Shown: positions 26,174 to 35,148 of the stretch, in pieces | Position numbering within the stretch: the first letter of the stretch is position 1 | Layout of the letters: every line of letters begins with the position of its first letter | Position numbers and translations under genes: made by a program | The notes under the pieces: generated by a model | Database searches by the model: none | What the model was told of the DNA's origin: nothing | What the model saw: only the letters and a program-made list of their open reading frames with translations | NCBI RefSeq assembly: GCF_030345695.1 | Contig: NZ_JAUASV010000018.1 | Location: 10,744-71,099, forward strand | From: Galbitalea sp. SE-J8 | GTDB lineage: Bacteria; Actinomycetota; Actinomycetes; Actinomycetales; Microbacteriaceae | DNA: 60,356 nucleotides | Reading direction: 5' to 3'

Positions 26174-26592
26174 GCCGCCGATTCCCGTCGCCGGGCGCCC
26201 GGGAGGAAGACGAGCAGGGCGACGCCCGCGAGCACGTGCATGGCGAGGAGGGCGACCGTCGTCGCCGGGGTGGCGCCGAGCGAGATCGGCCCGAGCAGGG
26301 ATGCGAGCAGCAGCGCCGTCCCGAGGACTCGCCAGACGGTGCGCCCCCGCGCGGCGTTGCGCTCGAACAGCACGAGGAGGCCCCAGCTCGCCGCAGCGCC
26401 GGCGAGCGTCGCGCCGAGCACCATCGGGAGCGTGACGAGGGATCCCGTCGGCAGCCCGGTGACGCGGAGCCGGATGTCGAGCAGGGGCACGGCGATCGAC
26501 CACAGGCACGTCATGGCCACGAGCAGGACGGCGATCACGAGCGGCCGGCGAGCGGAGCGTCGTGTCGGGCGTGATGTAATAATACTGGTCAT
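26170..26592 (-). CDS. DUF6069-like membrane protein
   Basis: 140 aa with four helices (LVIAVLLVAMTCLWSIAVPL; LVTLPMVLGATLAGAAASWG; VLGTALLLASLLGPISLG; TTVALLAMHVLAGVALLVF). This resembles the small actinobacterial DUF6069 family (recalled, not verified). The message appears leaderless: TATAAT on the minus strand (plus 26599-26604) ends 6 nt before the ATG. The unusually A/T-rich upstream sequence includes a palindrome. Confidence 0.7.
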   Translation of the reverse strand: MTSIITSRPTRRSARRPLVIAVLLVAMTCLWSIAVPLLDIRLRVTGLPTGSLVTLPMVLGATLAGAAASWGLLVLFERNAARGRTVWRVLGTALLLASLLGPISLGATPATTVALLAMHVLAGVALLVFLPGARRRESAA

Positions 26593-26594
26593 TC

Positions 26595-26611
26595 GACGAT
26601 TATAATCATCA
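26595..26611 (-). promoter_or_regulatory. -10 box within a palindrome
   Basis: GACGATTATAATCATC is palindromic apart from one base pair and contains the minus-strand TATAAT. A repressor bound here would occlude the promoter of the 26170-26592 gene. The cognate regulator is unknown; the XRE-cupin neighbour is one candidate. Confidence 0.5.
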
Positions 26612-26697
26612 TTAGGTCGCGGTGACGCGGTTCCGATCCGCCGGCCGTCCCGCCCGCGCGCGCCCGGCGGCCGACGTCGAGCGCGCATGATGGAGCG

Positions 26698-27516
26698 ATG
26701 AGCGCCGAACCCGCCGAGCTCGGCCTGGGGCTGCCCGGAGACACCGCCGCGGATGTCGTGGCCGAGGTGGCCGCGCGAGCGGAGGCACTGGGGTACGCGA
26801 GCTTCTGGCTCAACGACACGCCGCACGGCGACGCGCTCGCCGGGCTCGCGGCGGCGGCCGGGGCGACCACGCGCATCCGGCTCGCGAGCGGCGTGCTCGC
26901 CCTCGACCGGTGGACCGCCGACGGCATCCGCGACGCGGTCTCGGCGCGCCGGCTGCCCGTCGATCGCCTGGTCATCGGCCTCGGAGCGGGCGGGCTGCGG
27001 CATCCGCTCGCACGCGTGCGCGCCACCGTGCGCGCCCTCCGCGACGGGTCGGGCGCCCGGATCGTCGTCGGCGCGCTCGGCCCGCGGATGCGGGAGCTCG
27101 CGGCCCGCGACGCGGACGGGGTGCTGCTGAACTGGCTCACGCCGGCCGCCGCGGCCGAGGCCACGCGCGACCTGCGGGCGGCGGCCGGGGCGACGCGCGA
27201 GCCGCGGTCGGCGGTGCCCCGCGACGCCCCGCGATCGATCTTCTACCTGCGCACCGCCGTCGACGCCGATGCGCGGGCAGCCCTCGACGCGCAGATCGCG
27301 ATGTACGCGGGCATCCCCGCCTACGCGCGCAACTTCGCGGCGACCGGCGTCGACCCCGCGGATGCCGCGATCGATGCGGCGGGTGTCGCGGCCGGCGGCC
27401 TCGACGCGTACCGGCGCACGGTCGACGAGCTCGTGCTGCGCGCCGTCGTGCGCGTGCCGAACGCCGCGAACTACCTCGACGTCGCGACCCGCGCCGCCGC
27501 GGCCGCCGGGCGGTGA
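26698..27516 (+). CDS. LLM-class (luciferase-like) flavin/F420-dependent oxidoreductase
   Basis: 272 aa TIM-barrel. Begins ELGLGLPGDTAADVVAEVAA, with ASFWLNDTPHGD, TTRIRLASGVLALDRW and RLVIGLGAGG strands; GARIVVGALGPRM and DADGVLLNW follow. The set fits the actinobacterial F420-using branch. Leaderless start likely (CATGAT about 6 nt before the ATG). No F420 synthesis genes in the window. Confidence 0.82.
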   Translation: MSAEPAELGLGLPGDTAADVVAEVAARAEALGYASFWLNDTPHGDALAGLAAAAGATTRIRLASGVLALDRWTADGIRDAVSARRLPVDRLVIGLGAGGLRHPLARVRATVRALRDGSGARIVVGALGPRMRELAARDADGVLLNWLTPAAAAEATRDLRAAAGATREPRSAVPRDAPRSIFYLRTAVDADARAALDAQIAMYAGIPAYARNFAATGVDPADAAIDAAGVAAGGLDAYRRTVDELVLRAVVRVPNAANYLDVATRAAAAAGR

Positions 27517-27520
27517 GCGC

Positions 27521-27955
27521 TCAGTGCTCCAGTCGCGCCGCGAGGATCGGGCCGCGCGCCCGCTGCACCGCCGCCGCGCGGGACATCGCGAACCGGGTGA
27601 GGCCCAGCGGCGCGCGCACCTCGATCGCGTCGGTGACGCGGCATCCGTCGGCGATCGCGGCGAGCTCGTAGCGGTAGTCGAGCGTGACGCCGCCCGGGCT
27701 GTCGACGTGGCCCCAGACGGCCGCGTCGGAGCGCTCGATGCTCACGCGGATGAGGTTCGTCCAGCGCAGCCCGCCGGGGAGGGGGACGACCTCGACGGCC
27801 GTGTAGCGCACGACGCCGTCGGTCTCGTCCACGTCGCGGACCGCCGTGACGAGCGGCGAGAGCCCGACCCAGCTCTCGGCTCGCGACAGGTGGTCGACGA
27901 CGGCCGCGGGCGGCACGGCCAGCACGAATCCGACCTCGGAGCGGGCGACGGGCAT
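27521..27955 (-). CDS. SRPBCC-fold protein
   Basis: 144 aa START/Bet v1-like cavity protein: [20 protein letters not shown] (first strand-helix), [34 protein letters not shown], then [20 protein letters not shown]. Usually binds a hydrophobic ligand. ATG 27955 preferred to an upstream GTG/ATG at 27994 because the domain begins there. Monocistronic. Confidence 0.78.
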   Translation of the reverse strand: MPVARSEVGFVLAVPPAAVVDHLSRAESWVGLSPLVTAVRDVDETDGVVRYTAVEVVPLPGGLRWTNLIRVSIERSDAAVWGHVDSPGGVTLDYRYELAAIADGCRVTDAIEVRAPLGLTRFAMSRAAAVQRARGPILAARLEH

Positions 27956-28095
27956 ACCGCGATCCTGGCAGGAGCGGTGCTGCGCGGTCGACACGCAGGT
28001 CGCGCCCAGCGCGGGAACTCTGCGGCGGCATCCGTTGTTGTCTGTATCGAGAGCCGCAGCCAGCGGCTCCGCCGAGCACTCGAGGAGTGACCCCC

Positions 28096-28581
<486 letters not shown>

Positions 28582-28582
28582 C

Positions 28583-29113
28583 ATGACCACCGAGACCGCG
28601 ATCCTCGCCGGCGGATGCTTCTGGGGCGCCCAGCAGCTGCTGCGCCGCCGCCCCGGGGTGATCTCCAGCCGCGTCGGCTACTCCGGTGACGACAGCACGC
28701 CGAACGCGACCTACCGCCGCCACGGCGACCACGCCGAGGCGGTCGAGATCGTGTTCGACCCGGACGTGATCTCGTACCGCGAGCTGCTCGAGTTCTTCTT
28801 CCAGATCCACGACCCGTCGACGAGGAACCGGCAGGGCAACGACATCGGCCGCAGCTACCGCTCCGCGATCTTCTACGAGAACGACGAGCAGAAGCGGGTC
28901 GCGCTCGACACCATCGCGGATGTCGACGCCTCCGGCCTCTGGCCCGGGAAGGTCGTCACCGAGGTCGAGCCCGCCGGCGCGTTCTGGGAGGCCGAGGAGG
29001 AGCACCAGGACTACCTCGAGAAGTACCCGAACGGCTACACCTGCCACTACGTGCGCCCGGGCTGGACGCTGCCGCACCGCGAGGAGTCGGCCGGGGTGGT
29101 CGCCTCCGCGTAG
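28583..29113 (+). CDS. msrA: Peptide-methionine (S)-S-oxide reductase
   Basis: 176 aa, reduces methionine-S-sulfoxide. GGCFWG (about residues 10-15) carries the catalytic Cys, followed by [11 protein letters not shown] and the conserved [31 protein letters not shown] supplies the usual C-terminal helix with a single possible recycling Cys. Operon with msrB. Confidence 0.95.
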   Translation: MTTETAILAGGCFWGAQQLLRRRPGVISSRVGYSGDDSTPNATYRRHGDHAEAVEIVFDPDVISYRELLEFFFQIHDPSTRNRQGNDIGRSYRSAIFYENDEQKRVALDTIADVDASGLWPGKVVTEVEPAGAFWEAEEEHQDYLEKYPNGYTCHYVRPGWTLPHREESAGVVASA

Positions 29114-29132
29114 CACGGCCCGGCCACCCCTC

Positions 29133-29197
29133 GTGCCCGGCCAATCCCCCTGCCCGGCCAACCCCGTGCCCGGCCAACCCCGTGCCCGGCCAACCCC
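29133..29197. repeat. 16-bp tandem repeat abutting a palindrome
   Basis: Units of GTGCCCGGCCAACCCC at 29166-29181 and 29182-29197, preceded by variants at 29133-29149 and 29150-29165. The array ends exactly where the 68-bp palindrome begins. Too short and unspaced for a CRISPR. Confidence 0.8.
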
Positions 29198-29265
29198 GTG
29201 TGAGGACGTTCTGCGCGTGTGAGGACGGCGCAAACCGTCCTCACGCGCGCAGAACGTCCTCACAC
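29198..29265. repeat. 68-bp palindromic element, copy 1
   Basis: Each arm holds GTGTGAGGACG twice, separated by TTCTGCGC. Arms 29198-29228 and 29235-29265 pair with a single mismatch around CGCAAA. It lies between convergent msrA and a TetR gene and probably acts as a bidirectional terminator or REP-like element. The TetR stop codon lies inside its right end. Copies 2 and 3 are at 51937 and 55973. Confidence 0.92.
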
Positions 29266-29883
29266 GAGGGGGAGGTGCGCCACGACCTCGCGACCGACGG
29301 CGTTCCCCGACGAGGCGGGATCGAGCGTGCCCGACCGGTAGCCGTCGCGGACCACGAGGAGGGTGGCGATCCAGCTCGTGAACACCGCTGCGGCTCGCGT
29401 CGCGGGCACGAGCGAGCCCGGCGGGCACCGCGGGGCCCACGCCCGGATCATCTGTTCCTGCGCGCGGATCCAGCCCTGCAGGATGTGGCCGGCGATGTCC
29501 GGCGCGCCGTCCGCGATCAGGTCGACGACCGGATGCGGCTCCGGCATCGCGCCGAAGGTCGCGTCGGGCCAGCCGTCGGCTACGAGCTGATCGAGCGCGT
29601 GGGCGACGGAGTCGGCGACGGGTTCGGCGAGCGGCCGGGCGCAGACCCGGTCGACGAACGCGTCGACCCAGTCGTCCTGGAACCCGAGCAGGATCGCCGC
29701 CTTCGACGGGAAGTGCAGGTAGAGGGTGCGGACGGCGACATCGGCGACCTCGGCGATGCCCTCCATGGACGTGCCGCCGTAGCCGCGAGCGGAGAACAGC
29801 TCGTTCCCGGCTCGCAGGATCCGCGCCCGTGTCTCCGCCTTGCGCCGCTGCGAGCGGGAGCCCTCTCGATCGCTCGTTCCCAT
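29260..29883 (-). CDS. TetR-family regulator
   Basis: 207 aa. A basic N-terminus (SRSQRRKAETRARIL) precedes HTH SMEGIAEVADVAVRTLYLHF (about residues 40-59). The C-terminal helical domain is not assignable to a ligand. The last codon and the TGA stop come from the palindrome at 29198-29265. The target is unclear; no divergent partner has matching operators. Confidence 0.87.
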   Translation of the reverse strand: MGTSDREGSRSQRRKAETRARILRAGNELFSARGYGGTSMEGIAEVADVAVRTLYLHFPSKAAILLGFQDDWVDAFVDRVCARPLAEPVADSVAHALDQLVADGWPDATFGAMPEPHPVVDLIADGAPDIAGHILQGWIRAQEQMIRAWAPRCPPGSLVPATRAAAVFTSWIATLLVVRDGYRSGTLDPASSGNAVGREVVAHLPLV

Positions 29884-29924
29884 CGGCTCACTCTAGGAGC
29901 GACGCGCGCGCCGTGCTGAACCGT

Positions 29925-30242
29925 TCAGAGCGACTCGGCGATCTCCGCTATCGCGGCCAGGCGACGATCCCATGCCACGCCGATCGCGTCGAGTCGTCGC
30001 GCGGTCGCCGAGAGTTCGGTGCCGAGTACCCGGTAGCGCACCTCGCGGCCCGCGCGCACCGGCACCACGAGGCCTGCCTCGCGGAGCACTGCGAGGTGCT
30101 TGGCGATCGCTTGCCGGGTGATCGGCAGGCGATCGGCGAGCGCGGATGCGGACGCCTCGCCCTCGCCGAGCGCCCCGAGGATGCTCCATCGGCTGTCGTC
30201 GCCGAGCGCGGCGAGCACGGGCACGAGCGTCGCCGTGCTCAC
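29925..30242 (-). CDS. ArsR-family HTH repressor
   Basis: 105 aa winged helix: VLAALGDDSRWSILGALGEG, RLPITRQAIAKHLAVLREAG (recognition helix about residues 40-58), PVRAGREVRYRVL (wing). No metal-binding Cys, so it belongs to the metal-independent branch paired with SRPBCC proteins. GTG start overlaps the stop of the upstream SRPBCC gene (GTGA). Confidence 0.88.
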   Translation of the reverse strand: MSTATLVPVLAALGDDSRWSILGALGEGEASASALADRLPITRQAIAKHLAVLREAGLVVPVRAGREVRYRVLGTELSATARRLDAIGVAWDRRLAAIAEIAESL

Positions 30243-30718
30243 CGGCCGGCACCGAGGTCCGCGAGCAGCGAGATGAGCTCATCGAGCTCCGAGTCCCAGC
30301 CCTGGCGGTGGAGCTCGAGGTCGGCGACCGGCTCGCTCGTCGTCTCGAAGCCGGTCTCGACCACGGTCAGGAGCGTGCCATCGCCGGACGCGTCGAGTGT
30401 GAACGTGAAGACCGTCGAGCGGTCGAACCTGCTCTCCGCCGGGGCAACGCCCGCGTCGTCGTTCGACCAGCGGTAGCTGATCGAACGGGGGGCGTCGACG
30501 CTCTCGATGCGCACGGGGATGGGCTCGCGGTCGTCCCAGCTCAGCGTCCCGAGCGCGCCGGCACCGGATCCGTCGAACTCGGCGCGGCCGAACCAGCGCG
30601 AGATGAGCGCGGGCTCAGTGATCGCCGTCCACACCGTCTCGGGCGGTGCGGCGATGCGGATGCTGCGCCGCACGCTGAACGTGTCGGCGTCGGCGACGGA
30701 TGCTGTGCTGTCGGTCAT
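30239..30718 (-). CDS. SRPBCC / AHSA1-like protein paired with ArsR
   Basis: 159 aa. SIRIAAPPETVWTAITEPAL, SRWFGRAEFDG and the C-terminal helix ETGFETTSEPVADLELHRQG define the AHSA1-like SRPBCC fold. This gene-ArsR pairing is widespread in actinobacteria. The start at ATG 30718 places two palindromic operators just upstream. Confidence 0.87.
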   Translation of the reverse strand: MTDSTASVADADTFSVRRSIRIAAPPETVWTAITEPALISRWFGRAEFDGSGAGALGTLSWDDREPIPVRIESVDAPRSISYRWSNDDAGVAPAESRFDRSTVFTFTLDASGDGTLLTVVETGFETTSEPVADLELHRQGWDSELDELISLLADLGAGR

Positions 30719-30754
30719 GGTGAACCCCTCTGCGGTCGGAGCGGTCACTCGACC

Positions 30755-30803
30755 GCAACCCCAGGGTTGCACATGGGATGGAATGATGCAACCCCTGGGT
30801 TGC
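30755..30803 (-). promoter_or_regulatory. Two ArsR operators
   Basis: GCAACCC-CA-GGGTTGC (30755-30770) and GCAACCC-CT-GGGTTGC (30788-30803), each with perfect 7-bp arms, centres 33 bp apart (about three helical turns). They cover the presumed promoter of the SRPBCC-ArsR operon. Confidence 0.85.
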
Positions 30804-30811
30804 AAAAGCGG

Positions 30812-31285
30812 TCAGGCGAGCACGCGCTCGTAGGGGTCGAGGCTCACGCCGCGATCGAGCACGACCTTCGCCCACTCCCTGGCGGTGTGCAGGCTGTGGT
30901 CGCGGTAGTTGCCGCACTGCACGGCGGAGACGCCCGGCACATCCGCCTCGACCGCCTCGAACGCGACGAACCGCAGCGCGTCGACGAACGCCGCCACGAC
31001 CTCGGCGACCGTGGGCTCGCCCCACACGATGAAGTGGAAACCCGTGCGGCAGCCGAACGGGGAGAGGTCGATGATGCCGTCGAGCCGGTCGCGCAGCAGC
31101 GAGGCCAGGATGTGCTCGAGGGTGTGCACGCCCGCGGTCGGGATCTCCTGCTCGTTCGGCTGCGTGAGACGGATGTCGAAGTTCGAGATCGTGCCGCCGT
31201 GCGGGCCGTGCTCGACGGCGATGAGGCGCACGTAGGGCGCGATGACGACGGTGTGGTCGAGCTGGAAGCTCTCGATCTCTGCCAT
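30812..31285 (-). CDS. luxS: S-ribosylhomocysteine lyase
   Basis: 157 aa metalloenzyme that splits S-ribosylhomocysteine into homocysteine and DPD, the autoinducer-2 precursor. The Fe/Zn ligands HTLEH (about residues 54-58) and the Cys in VQCGNY (about 124) are present, as is the SPFGCRTGF motif with the catalytic Cys. A strong AGGAGGT precedes the ATG. Last gene of the metQNI-aminotransferase operon, so its main role is probably methionine/SAM recycling. Confidence 0.96.
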   Translation of the reverse strand: MAEIESFQLDHTVVIAPYVRLIAVEHGPHGGTISNFDIRLTQPNEQEIPTAGVHTLEHILASLLRDRLDGIIDLSPFGCRTGFHFIVWGEPTVAEVVAAFVDALRFVAFEAVEADVPGVSAVQCGNYRDHSLHTAREWAKVVLDRGVSLDPYERVLA

Positions 31286-31294
31286 GGGTACCTC

Positions 31295-32482
31295 CTAGGG
31301 AACAGCGGTGGTCGTGGGCGCGGCCCCGAAGGCCGCGAGCCGGTCGATCAGCTCGGCGAGCGTCGCCTCGTCGTGCACGAGGCCGAGACGGATGTGGCCG
31401 GCGCCGCCGGCGCCGAAGCCCGAGCCCGGCGCGACCGCGACCCGGGCCTCGCGCTGCAGTCGCTGCGTGAAGGCTACGTCGTCGCCCCCGCCCGGCACCG
31501 GCACCCAGACGAAGAAGCTGCCCTCGGGCGACTCCGGCTCCCAGCCGATGCGGCGCAGTCCCTCGACGACGAGGTCGCGACGTCGCTCGTAGATCGCGAC
31601 GAGCTCGGCCGCGGCATCCTGCGACCCGGTGAGCGCCGCCGTCGCGGCGTCCTGGGTGGCGCCGAAGATCGTCGAGAAGGCGTGCACCTGGTAGGCGCGC
31701 ATCGCGGCGATCGCGGATGCGTTGCCCGCCGCGTAGCCGAACCGCCAGCCCGCCATCGAGTAGGTCTTCGAGAGCGTCGAGAGCTCGACGGTCACCTCGT
31801 GCCCGCGGTCGATCGCGAGCGCGGAGAGCGGACGGCGTCCGTCGAAGCCGAGCGAGGCGTAGGCGAAGTCGTGCAGCAGCACGGCGCCGAGCCGCCGGGC
31901 CGCCTCGCCCGCGCCGACGAACGTCTCGGGCCGCGCGAGCGCGCCGGTCGGGTTGTTCGGGTAGTTGAGCACGAGCACGGCGGCGCCCTCGAGCCCGTCG
32001 AGCGCCGTGAGGTCGGGCTGGTACGTCGGGGGCACGAGCGGCAGGGTCACGGCGCGCGCCTCGGCGAGCTGCACGGCCGACGCGTACGCCGGGTAGCCGG
32101 GGTCGGGCAGCACGACCGCGGCGCCCGGGCCGGCGAGCGCGACGATGCCCGCCATGATGCCCTCGTGCGAGCCGTGGAAGATCGCGACCTCGGTCGCCGG
32201 ATCGATGTCGACGCCGTGGTCATCGCGGTAGCGCAGGGCGATCGCCTCGGCGAGCTTCGGTCGCGGCAGATAGGCCGGGTAGCGGTGGTTCGACGGCGAT
32301 GCGACCGCCGCCTGCATCGCCGTCACGATCGCCTCGGGCGTGGGCAGGTCGGGGTTGCCCTTCGACACGTTGATGACGCGCGGACCGGGCTCGGCCGCGA
32401 GCTTCGCGATCTCGCGGTCCATCGCGCCGAAGAAGTTCGGCGGCAACGCGGCGACGCGCGCCGCCGGTCGGTACTGCACCAC
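31295..32482 (-). CDS. Class I/II PLP aminotransferase of the methionine operon
   Basis: 395 aa fold-type I. NVSKGNPDLPTPEAI (substrate region), YPNNPTGALA (cofactor Asn), HDFAYASLGFDG, and the PLP lysine in STLSKTYSMAGWRFGYAAG (about residue 235). GTG start two bases after the metI stop. Its place between metNI and luxS suggests a methionine, cystathionine or related sulphur amino-acid transaminase; sequence alone does not fix the substrate. Confidence 0.87.
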   Translation of the reverse strand: MVQYRPAARVAALPPNFFGAMDREIAKLAAEPGPRVINVSKGNPDLPTPEAIVTAMQAAVASPSNHRYPAYLPRPKLAEAIALRYRDDHGVDIDPATEVAIFHGSHEGIMAGIVALAGPGAAVVLPDPGYPAYASAVQLAEARAVTLPLVPPTYQPDLTALDGLEGAAVLVLNYPNNPTGALARPETFVGAGEAARRLGAVLLHDFAYASLGFDGRRPLSALAIDRGHEVTVELSTLSKTYSMAGWRFGYAAGNASAIAAMRAYQVHAFSTIFGATQDAATAALTGSQDAAAELVAIYERRRDLVVEGLRRIGWEPESPEGSFFVWVPVPGGGDDVAFTQRLQREARVAVAPGSGFGAGGAGHIRLGLVHDEATLAELIDRLAAFGAAPTTTAVP

Positions 32483-32484
32483 GC

Positions 32485-33195
32485 TCAGCGCCTCCGGAAC
32501 CGTCGGGAGATGCGCGTGCCGAGCAGCTGGATGAGCTGCACGAGCACGATGAGCGCGATGACGGTCACGAGCATCGCGAACGCGTCGTAGCGCTGCCAGC
32601 CGTAGTCGAGGGCGATCGTGCCGAGACCGCCGCCGCCGACCGTGCCGGCCATGGCCGTGGCATCCGTCAGCCCGATCGTGGCGATCGTGATGGCGAGCAC
32701 GAGCGAGCCGCGCGCCTCGGGGATGAGCACCCTGACGAGGATCTGCCAGGGCGAGGCGCCCATCGCCCGCGCCGCCTCGATGAGGCCCGCGGGCACCTCG
32801 AGCAGCGAGTTCTCGATGAGGCGGCCGATGTAGGGCGCGACCATGACCGTGAGCGGGACGATCGCCGCCCAGGTGCCGATGCCGGTGCCGACGACGAGCC
32901 GGGTGAACGGCAGGATCGCGACGAGCAGGATGATGAACGGCAGCGAGCGGATGAGGTTGACGACCACGCTGAGCACGCCGTAGACGACGGGCTGGCGCAG
33001 GATGCCGCCCCGCCGGGTGAGCGCGAGCGTCGCGCCGATCGCGATGCCGAGGATGGTGCCGAACACGAGCGCGACGCCCACCATCTGCAGCGTCTCGCCG
33101 ATCGCCTTGACGAACATGTCGCGGGTGACGAAGGTCAGGCGGTCCTCGCCGGGCGTGACCGCGGTGGCGCCGGACAGCCAGTCGAAGAAGTTCAC
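32485..33195 (-). CDS. metI: Methionine ABC transporter permease
   Basis: 236 aa with about five helices. The EAA-type loop EAARAMGASPWQILVRVLIP (about residues 141-160) and SLPFIILLVAILPFTRLVVG are characteristic of MetI. GTG start overlapping the metN stop (GTGA). Confidence 0.93.
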   Translation of the reverse strand: MNFFDWLSGATAVTPGEDRLTFVTRDMFVKAIGETLQMVGVALVFGTILGIAIGATLALTRRGGILRQPVVYGVLSVVVNLIRSLPFIILLVAILPFTRLVVGTGIGTWAAIVPLTVMVAPYIGRLIENSLLEVPAGLIEAARAMGASPWQILVRVLIPEARGSLVLAITIATIGLTDATAMAGTVGGGGLGTIALDYGWQRYDAFAMLVTVIALIVLVQLIQLLGTRISRRFRRR

Positions 33196-34232
33196 GCGTC
33201 GACCTCCTCGAGGCTCACGACGCGTTCCGCGAGGTACGCCCGCGCGGCGGCGACCCGGTCGGCGGGGCCGTCGACCGCGACGATCATCTGGCCGACGGTG
33301 TGCTCCTGGATCTCGGTCATGTCGGCGTGCAGCATGTTCACCGAGACGCCGAGCTCGGTGACGACGGTCGACACGAGGGGCTGCACGACCTGATCGTCGA
33401 GCAGCAGCAGGCGCCACAGCGCCGCGCCGCCGAGGTCGGTGCGCACCCGGTCGGGCAGGTGCTGCGGCACGACCGTGGTCACGAAGTCGCGCGTGATCGG
33501 CTGCTGCGGGTGCACGAACACGTCGAGCACGGCGCCCTCCTCGACGACGGCGCCGCCCTCCATGACGGCGACCCGGCCGGCGAGATCGCGGATGACGTCC
33601 ATCTCGTGCGTGACGACGAGCACCGTGGTGCCGTACTCGCTGTTGATGCGCCGCAGCAGCTCGATGATCTGCCCGGTCGTGGTCGGGTCGAGCGCGCTCG
33701 TCGCCTCGTCCGCGAGCAGGATGCGCGGCTGGCGCACGAGCGCCCGGGCGATGCCGACGCGCTGCTTCTGACCGCCGGAGAGCTCGCCCGGGTGGCTGTC
33801 GGCCCTGCCGCCGAGGCCGACGAACTCGAGCACCTCATCCGCGCGGGCGCGTGCCTCCCGGGCGCCCACGCCGTCCAGGCGCAGCGGGAGCGCGACGTTG
33901 TCGCGGGCGCGCACGGTCTCGAGCAGGTTGAACTGCTGGAAGATCATGCCGGTGCGCTTCTGCGCGTCGCGCAGGGCGCGGCCGGAGAGACTCGCGACGT
34001 CGGTGCCGTCCACGAGGACCCGGCCCGCGGTCGGCTGCTCCAGTCCGTTGACGGTGCGGATGAGCGTCGACTTGCCGGCCCCGCTGTAGCCGATGACCCC
34101 GTAGATCGTGCCGGGGGCGATGTCGAGGGACACGTCGCGGAGGGCCACCGTGCCGGTGGCCCTCCGCGTGCCCGGGAACGTCTTGCTGACGCCCTCGAAG
34201 ACGACGTGTCCGTCGCTCGTCAGTGGAACCAC
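33192..34232 (-). CDS. metN: Methionine ABC transporter ATPase
   Basis: 346 aa. Walker A GYSGAGKST (about residues 48-56), Q-loop FQQFNLL, signature LSGGQKQRVGIARAL, Walker B ILLADEATSALD. The C-terminal NIL domain (from about residue 265, LVSTVVTELGVSVNMLHADM) senses methionine and inhibits transport in known MetN proteins. The GTG start overlaps the metQ end by 13 bp. Confidence 0.94.
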   Translation of the reverse strand: MVPLTSDGHVVFEGVSKTFPGTRRATGTVALRDVSLDIAPGTIYGVIGYSGAGKSTLIRTVNGLEQPTAGRVLVDGTDVASLSGRALRDAQKRTGMIFQQFNLLETVRARDNVALPLRLDGVGAREARARADEVLEFVGLGGRADSHPGELSGGQKQRVGIARALVRQPRILLADEATSALDPTTTGQIIELLRRINSEYGTTVLVVTHEMDVIRDLAGRVAVMEGGAVVEEGAVLDVFVHPQQPITRDFVTTVVPQHLPDRVRTDLGGAALWRLLLLDDQVVQPLVSTVVTELGVSVNMLHADMTEIQEHTVGQMIVAVDGPADRVAAARAYLAERVVSLEEVDA

Positions 34233-35089
34233 TCCGGCACGTTGTAGCCCGTGTAGGTCGGGTCGCCGTTGATGTAGTCGATGAACGACTGCGAGTGGTA
34301 GGCGTCGCTGATCGCCTTCGCCCAGTCGGAGTCGACGTCCTCGCTGCGCACGGCCACGACGTTCGAGAAGTCGACCGGCTGCTTCTCCACGGCGAGGGCG
34401 TCGGCGTAGTCGAGGCCGCCCGAGATGATGAAGTTGCCCTGGATGACGGCGTAGTCGACGTCCTGCAGGGTCGGCACCTGCTGCGCGTTGTCGATGGGCG
34501 TGAACACCAGGTTGTGCGGGTTCTTCGTGATGATCGAGGTGTCCGCGGTGTTCGGGTCGTCGATGTCGTCGAAGTCGATGAGACCGGCGCCGCGCAGCAC
34601 GAGCAGGGCGCGGTAGAGGTTCGAGGGGGAGTTCGGCACGCTCACCGTGTCGCCGTCGGCGATGTCGTCGAGCGACGACTTCTTGCCGCCGAACAGCGCC
34701 ATGTTCGGGGTCGGGATCTGCACGAGAGCGACGTTGTCGATGCCCTGCTGCTCGTCGATGAACTTGAGGTAGATCGGGTGCTGCATGATGTTCGCGTCGA
34801 TCTCGCCCTGCGCGACCGCGACATTCACCGTGATGCCGTCGGAGAAGTCCTGCACGTTCACCGTGTAGCCCTCCTTCTCGAGGATGGGCTCGATGCCGTC
34901 GACGAACATCTGCTCGTACGGGCCGGGGTTGAAGCCGACGGTGATGTCGGTCTTGCCCGACGCGGTGGAACCGGCGCCGGGTGTGCTGTCGGTGTCGCTC
35001 GGGGTGCCGGAGCTGCAGGCGGCGGCGGTGAGCACGAGTGCTGTCGCCGAGACGGCGACCGCGATCTTCTTCGAGAGTGCGGTGGGCAT
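34220..35089 (-). CDS. metQ: Methionine-binding lipoprotein
   Basis: 289 aa NlpA/MetQ family. Signal peptide with lipobox TAAAC (Cys about residue 25), a Ser/Thr/Gly linker, then ITVGFNPGPYEQMF, NIMQHPIYLKFIDEQQG and VSVPNSPSNLYRALLVLRGA as in MetQ. It heads the operon metQ-metN-metI-aminotransferase-luxS. Confidence 0.93.
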   Translation of the reverse strand: MPTALSKKIAVAVSATALVLTAAACSSGTPSDTDSTPGAGSTASGKTDITVGFNPGPYEQMFVDGIEPILEKEGYTVNVQDFSDGITVNVAVAQGEIDANIMQHPIYLKFIDEQQGIDNVALVQIPTPNMALFGGKKSSLDDIADGDTVSVPNSPSNLYRALLVLRGAGLIDFDDIDDPNTADTSIITKNPHNLVFTPIDNAQQVPTLQDVDYAVIQGNFIISGGLDYADALAVEKQPVDFSNVVAVRSEDVDSDWAKAISDAYHSQSFIDYINGDPTYTGYNVPEWFH

Positions 35090-35148
35090 GGCGGTACGGA
35101 ACTCCAGGGTGTCGGGAGGGAGAGACGCATCGGTGCTGTGGATGCGGT

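Noticed and set aside
29133-29265. Possible CRISPR array
   Set aside because: The 16-bp units are contiguous without spacers and end in a palindrome; no cas genes.
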